Assembly (NCBI GenBank): GCA_013335665.1
Contig: JAAXVE010000037.1
Span: 1-7,567, forward strand
DNA length: 7,567 nucleotides
From: Candidatus Falkowiibacteriota bacterium
GTDB lineage: Bacteria; Patescibacteriota; Patescibacteriia; Patescibacteriales; GWE2-39-37
Reading direction: 5' to 3'
In this document: positions 6,540 to 7,567 of the stretch, piece after piece
How the letters are laid out: each line of letters starts with the position of its first letter
Position numbering within the stretch: position 1 is the stretch's first letter
The notes under the pieces: generated by a model
The model's input: only the letters and a program-made list of their open reading frames with translations
What the model was told of the DNA's origin: nothing
The model's database searches: none
Position numbers and translations under genes: made by a program

Positions 6540-6992
6540 TTATTTGTTCTTAGGTGTTGATGAAGCTGGGTCTAGTGGCAAATTCGGTCTGATTTGGACA
6601 GAATCGGCGATTACGCTGCCATCACTGCTGGCCTTGCCAATCACCATAACGTTACTGCCTGTCTGGACATCTTTCTTGCTACCGTCAACCGACTTACTAA
6701 CAGTTGTTGTATCGCTCAGATAAACTGTCTTAGATCCGCCGTCGCGTAATTTCACGGTAATGCTATTGCTATCCTGCTTAATGACTTCCCCATTGACGAT
6801 ACCACCATTCGCGCCGCGTCCTTGCCCATTCGCGCCAGTGAAGCCGTTGCGCATCCCCTGGAAATTAGCACCGCGAACGCCAAGAGGCGATGCCTGTTTA
6901 CTCGCGGCGAACTTGGTGCCGCCATAAAAAGAGGCTCCTGAAATGACTACGATCAAGATGATTGCGGTAACTAGTGAGATTTTCTTTTCCAT
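6540..6992 (-). CDS. Membrane-anchored DUF5666-like protein
   Basis: The protein has 150 residues. Residues 5-23 form a single hydrophobic helix after MEKK, acting as an uncleaved anchor or a signal peptide; no lipobox cysteine is present. Residues 38-64 are a Gly/Asn/Arg-rich flexible linker. Residues 67-135 form a small beta-rich domain with the order GEVIKQDSNSITVKLRDG, then KTVYLSDTTTVSK, then GSNVMVIGKASSDGSVIADSVQI, which matches the style of DUF5666 domains (recalled, not searched). The tail is Pro/Ser/Lys-rich. The domain should face the outside of the cytoplasmic membrane. The gene follows the ABC permease after 16 bases and ends directly at a terminator, so it is the last gene of that operon, which suggests a role linked to the transporter, for example as an accessory or substrate-contact protein. 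No Shine-Dalgarno precedes the ATG. The biochemical function is unknown. Confidence 0.8.
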   Translation of the reverse strand: MEKKISLVTAIILIVVISGASFYGGTKFAASKQASPLGVRGANFQGMRNGFTGANGQGRGANGGIVNGEVIKQDSNSITVKLRDGGSKTVYLSDTTTVSKSVDGSKKDVQTGSNVMVIGKASSDGSVIADSVQIRPNLPLDPASSTPKNK

Positions 6993-7008
6993 ATTGATAT
7001 TTTAAAAA

Positions 7009-7567
7009 TTATTCGTAACGCAAAGCCTCGATCGGATTAAGCTTGGCGGCGCGCTTGGCAGGATAATAGCCAAAGATTATGCCGATGACAGCTGATACGC
7101 CGAAGGCCATGCCGACCGATGAAAGTGCAATGTCAGTCGATATTTTTGCCAAGGTCGAAATCGCGTAAGCCAGCACCCACCCCAATCCAATGCCCAGCAC
7201 TCCGCCTACCAGCGTCAAAGCTACAGCCTCGGCCAAAAATTGCCTGCTAATATCCTCGCGTTTAGCACCTATGGCTTTGCGCAAGCCGATTTCACGAGTT
7301 CGCTCCGTAACGTTAGTTAGCATCATATTCATAATGCCGATGCCGCCGACAATCAACGAAATTCCGGCAATCGCTGCCAGCAACATCGTAAACATACCCG
7401 TTACCGAAGAGGCGGTGGCCACGATATCGGCTTGATTCATAACTTGGAAATCGGCTTGGGTTGAATTAGAAATGTGATGGCGCGACAAGAGCAAGTTAGT
7501 GACTTGCGTTTGCACGGCTGTTAAGTCGGTCTGGTTATTAGCTTGAACGCTGATCGTCGAGACATAA
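7009..7567 (-). CDS. MacB/FtsX-type ABC transporter permease, C-terminal part (5' end cut by window)
   Basis: The frame is open to the right edge, giving 185 visible codons. The GTG at 7513-7515 is internal, since coding sequence continues upstream of it (STISVQANNQTDLTAVQTQV), matching the end of a MacB-like extracytoplasmic domain. The rest is an FtsX-like permease domain. A first membrane helix lies near visible residues 58-81 (contains GGIGIMNMML), followed by the cytoplasmic coupling segment TERTREIGLRKAIGAKR (about 87-103), two more helices (about 112-135 and 148-168), and the family-typical end YPAKRAAKLNPIEALRYE. MacB-type transporters use ATP on the cytoplasmic side to drive export of peptides, lipoproteins or toxic compounds; the substrate here is unknown. 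The ATPase, either fused or separate, and any MacA-like adaptor would lie beyond the window. The gene is probably co-transcribed with the DUF5666-like gene 16 bases downstream. Confidence 0.93.
   Translation of the reverse strand, partial: YVSTISVQANNQTDLTAVQTQVTNLLLSRHHISNSTQADFQVMNQADIVATASSVTGMFTMLLAAIAGISLIVGGIGIMNMMLTNVTERTREIGLRKAIGAKREDISRQFLAEAVALTLVGGVLGIGLGWVLAYAISTLAKISTDIALSSVGMAFGVSAVIGIIFGYYPAKRAAKLNPIEALRYE

Noticed and set aside
7009..7515. GTG at 7513-7515 as the start of a short stand-alone 168-residue permease
   Set aside because: The reading frame stays open to the window edge and the upstream residues continue a MacB-like extracytoplasmic domain; the gene is simply truncated by the window.
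1422..7567. Alternative genetic code with TGA as glycine, as in some CPR lineages
   Set aside because: No in-frame TGA interrupts any gene, glycine is encoded by GGN throughout, and all proteins have normal family lengths.

Overview
The window looks like an ordinary chromosomal stretch from a Candidate Phyla Radiation (Patescibacteria/Parcubacteria-like) bacterium. The inference comes from gene content. A single-pass membrane protein with a baseplate-J-like exterior, a small leucine-rich-repeat lipoprotein of the 'LP-x-EI / GIPAEIGQL' type, and a DUF5666-like protein next to a MacB-type permease is a combination I associate with those genomes. The standard genetic code fits: the five visible stop codons are TAA (four) and TAG (one), and no gene carries an in-frame TGA. 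All six genes lie on the minus strand, so transcription runs from high to low coordinates, and both end genes are cut by the window.

In transcription order, the right end (7009-7567) holds the C-terminal part of a MacB/FtsX-type ABC transporter permease. After 16 bases comes a membrane-anchored DUF5666-like protein (6540-6992). A strong intrinsic terminator (about 6498-6538) starts right after its stop codon and closes that operon. A second unit follows: an RluF-like pseudouridine synthase (5749-6465) with a perfect Shine-Dalgarno sequence, then, 7 bases on, an LRR lipoprotein (5121-5741).

The 120-base gap 5001-5120 holds a candidate extended -10 promoter and a terminator-like hairpin, followed by dnaE (1422-5000), a full-length DNA polymerase III alpha subunit with all catalytic aspartates and an apparently intact metal-binding PHP site. 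The 70-base gap 1352-1421 carries another extended -10 promoter inside a perfect 10-bp inverted repeat. It precedes the left-end gene (1-1351), a large membrane protein with a cytoplasmic low-complexity N-terminus and a baseplate-J-like extracytoplasmic region, which runs off the window.

The genes form two themes: information processing (DNA replication, RNA modification) and cell-envelope functions (export, surface lipoprotein, membrane-anchored proteins). I see no mobile element, CRISPR array, tRNA or rRNA, and no clear sign of a new multi-gene system. The points most worth following are the envelope proteins of unknown role and the promoter/hairpin arrangements flanking dnaE. There is no gene-free stretch longer than 300 bases.
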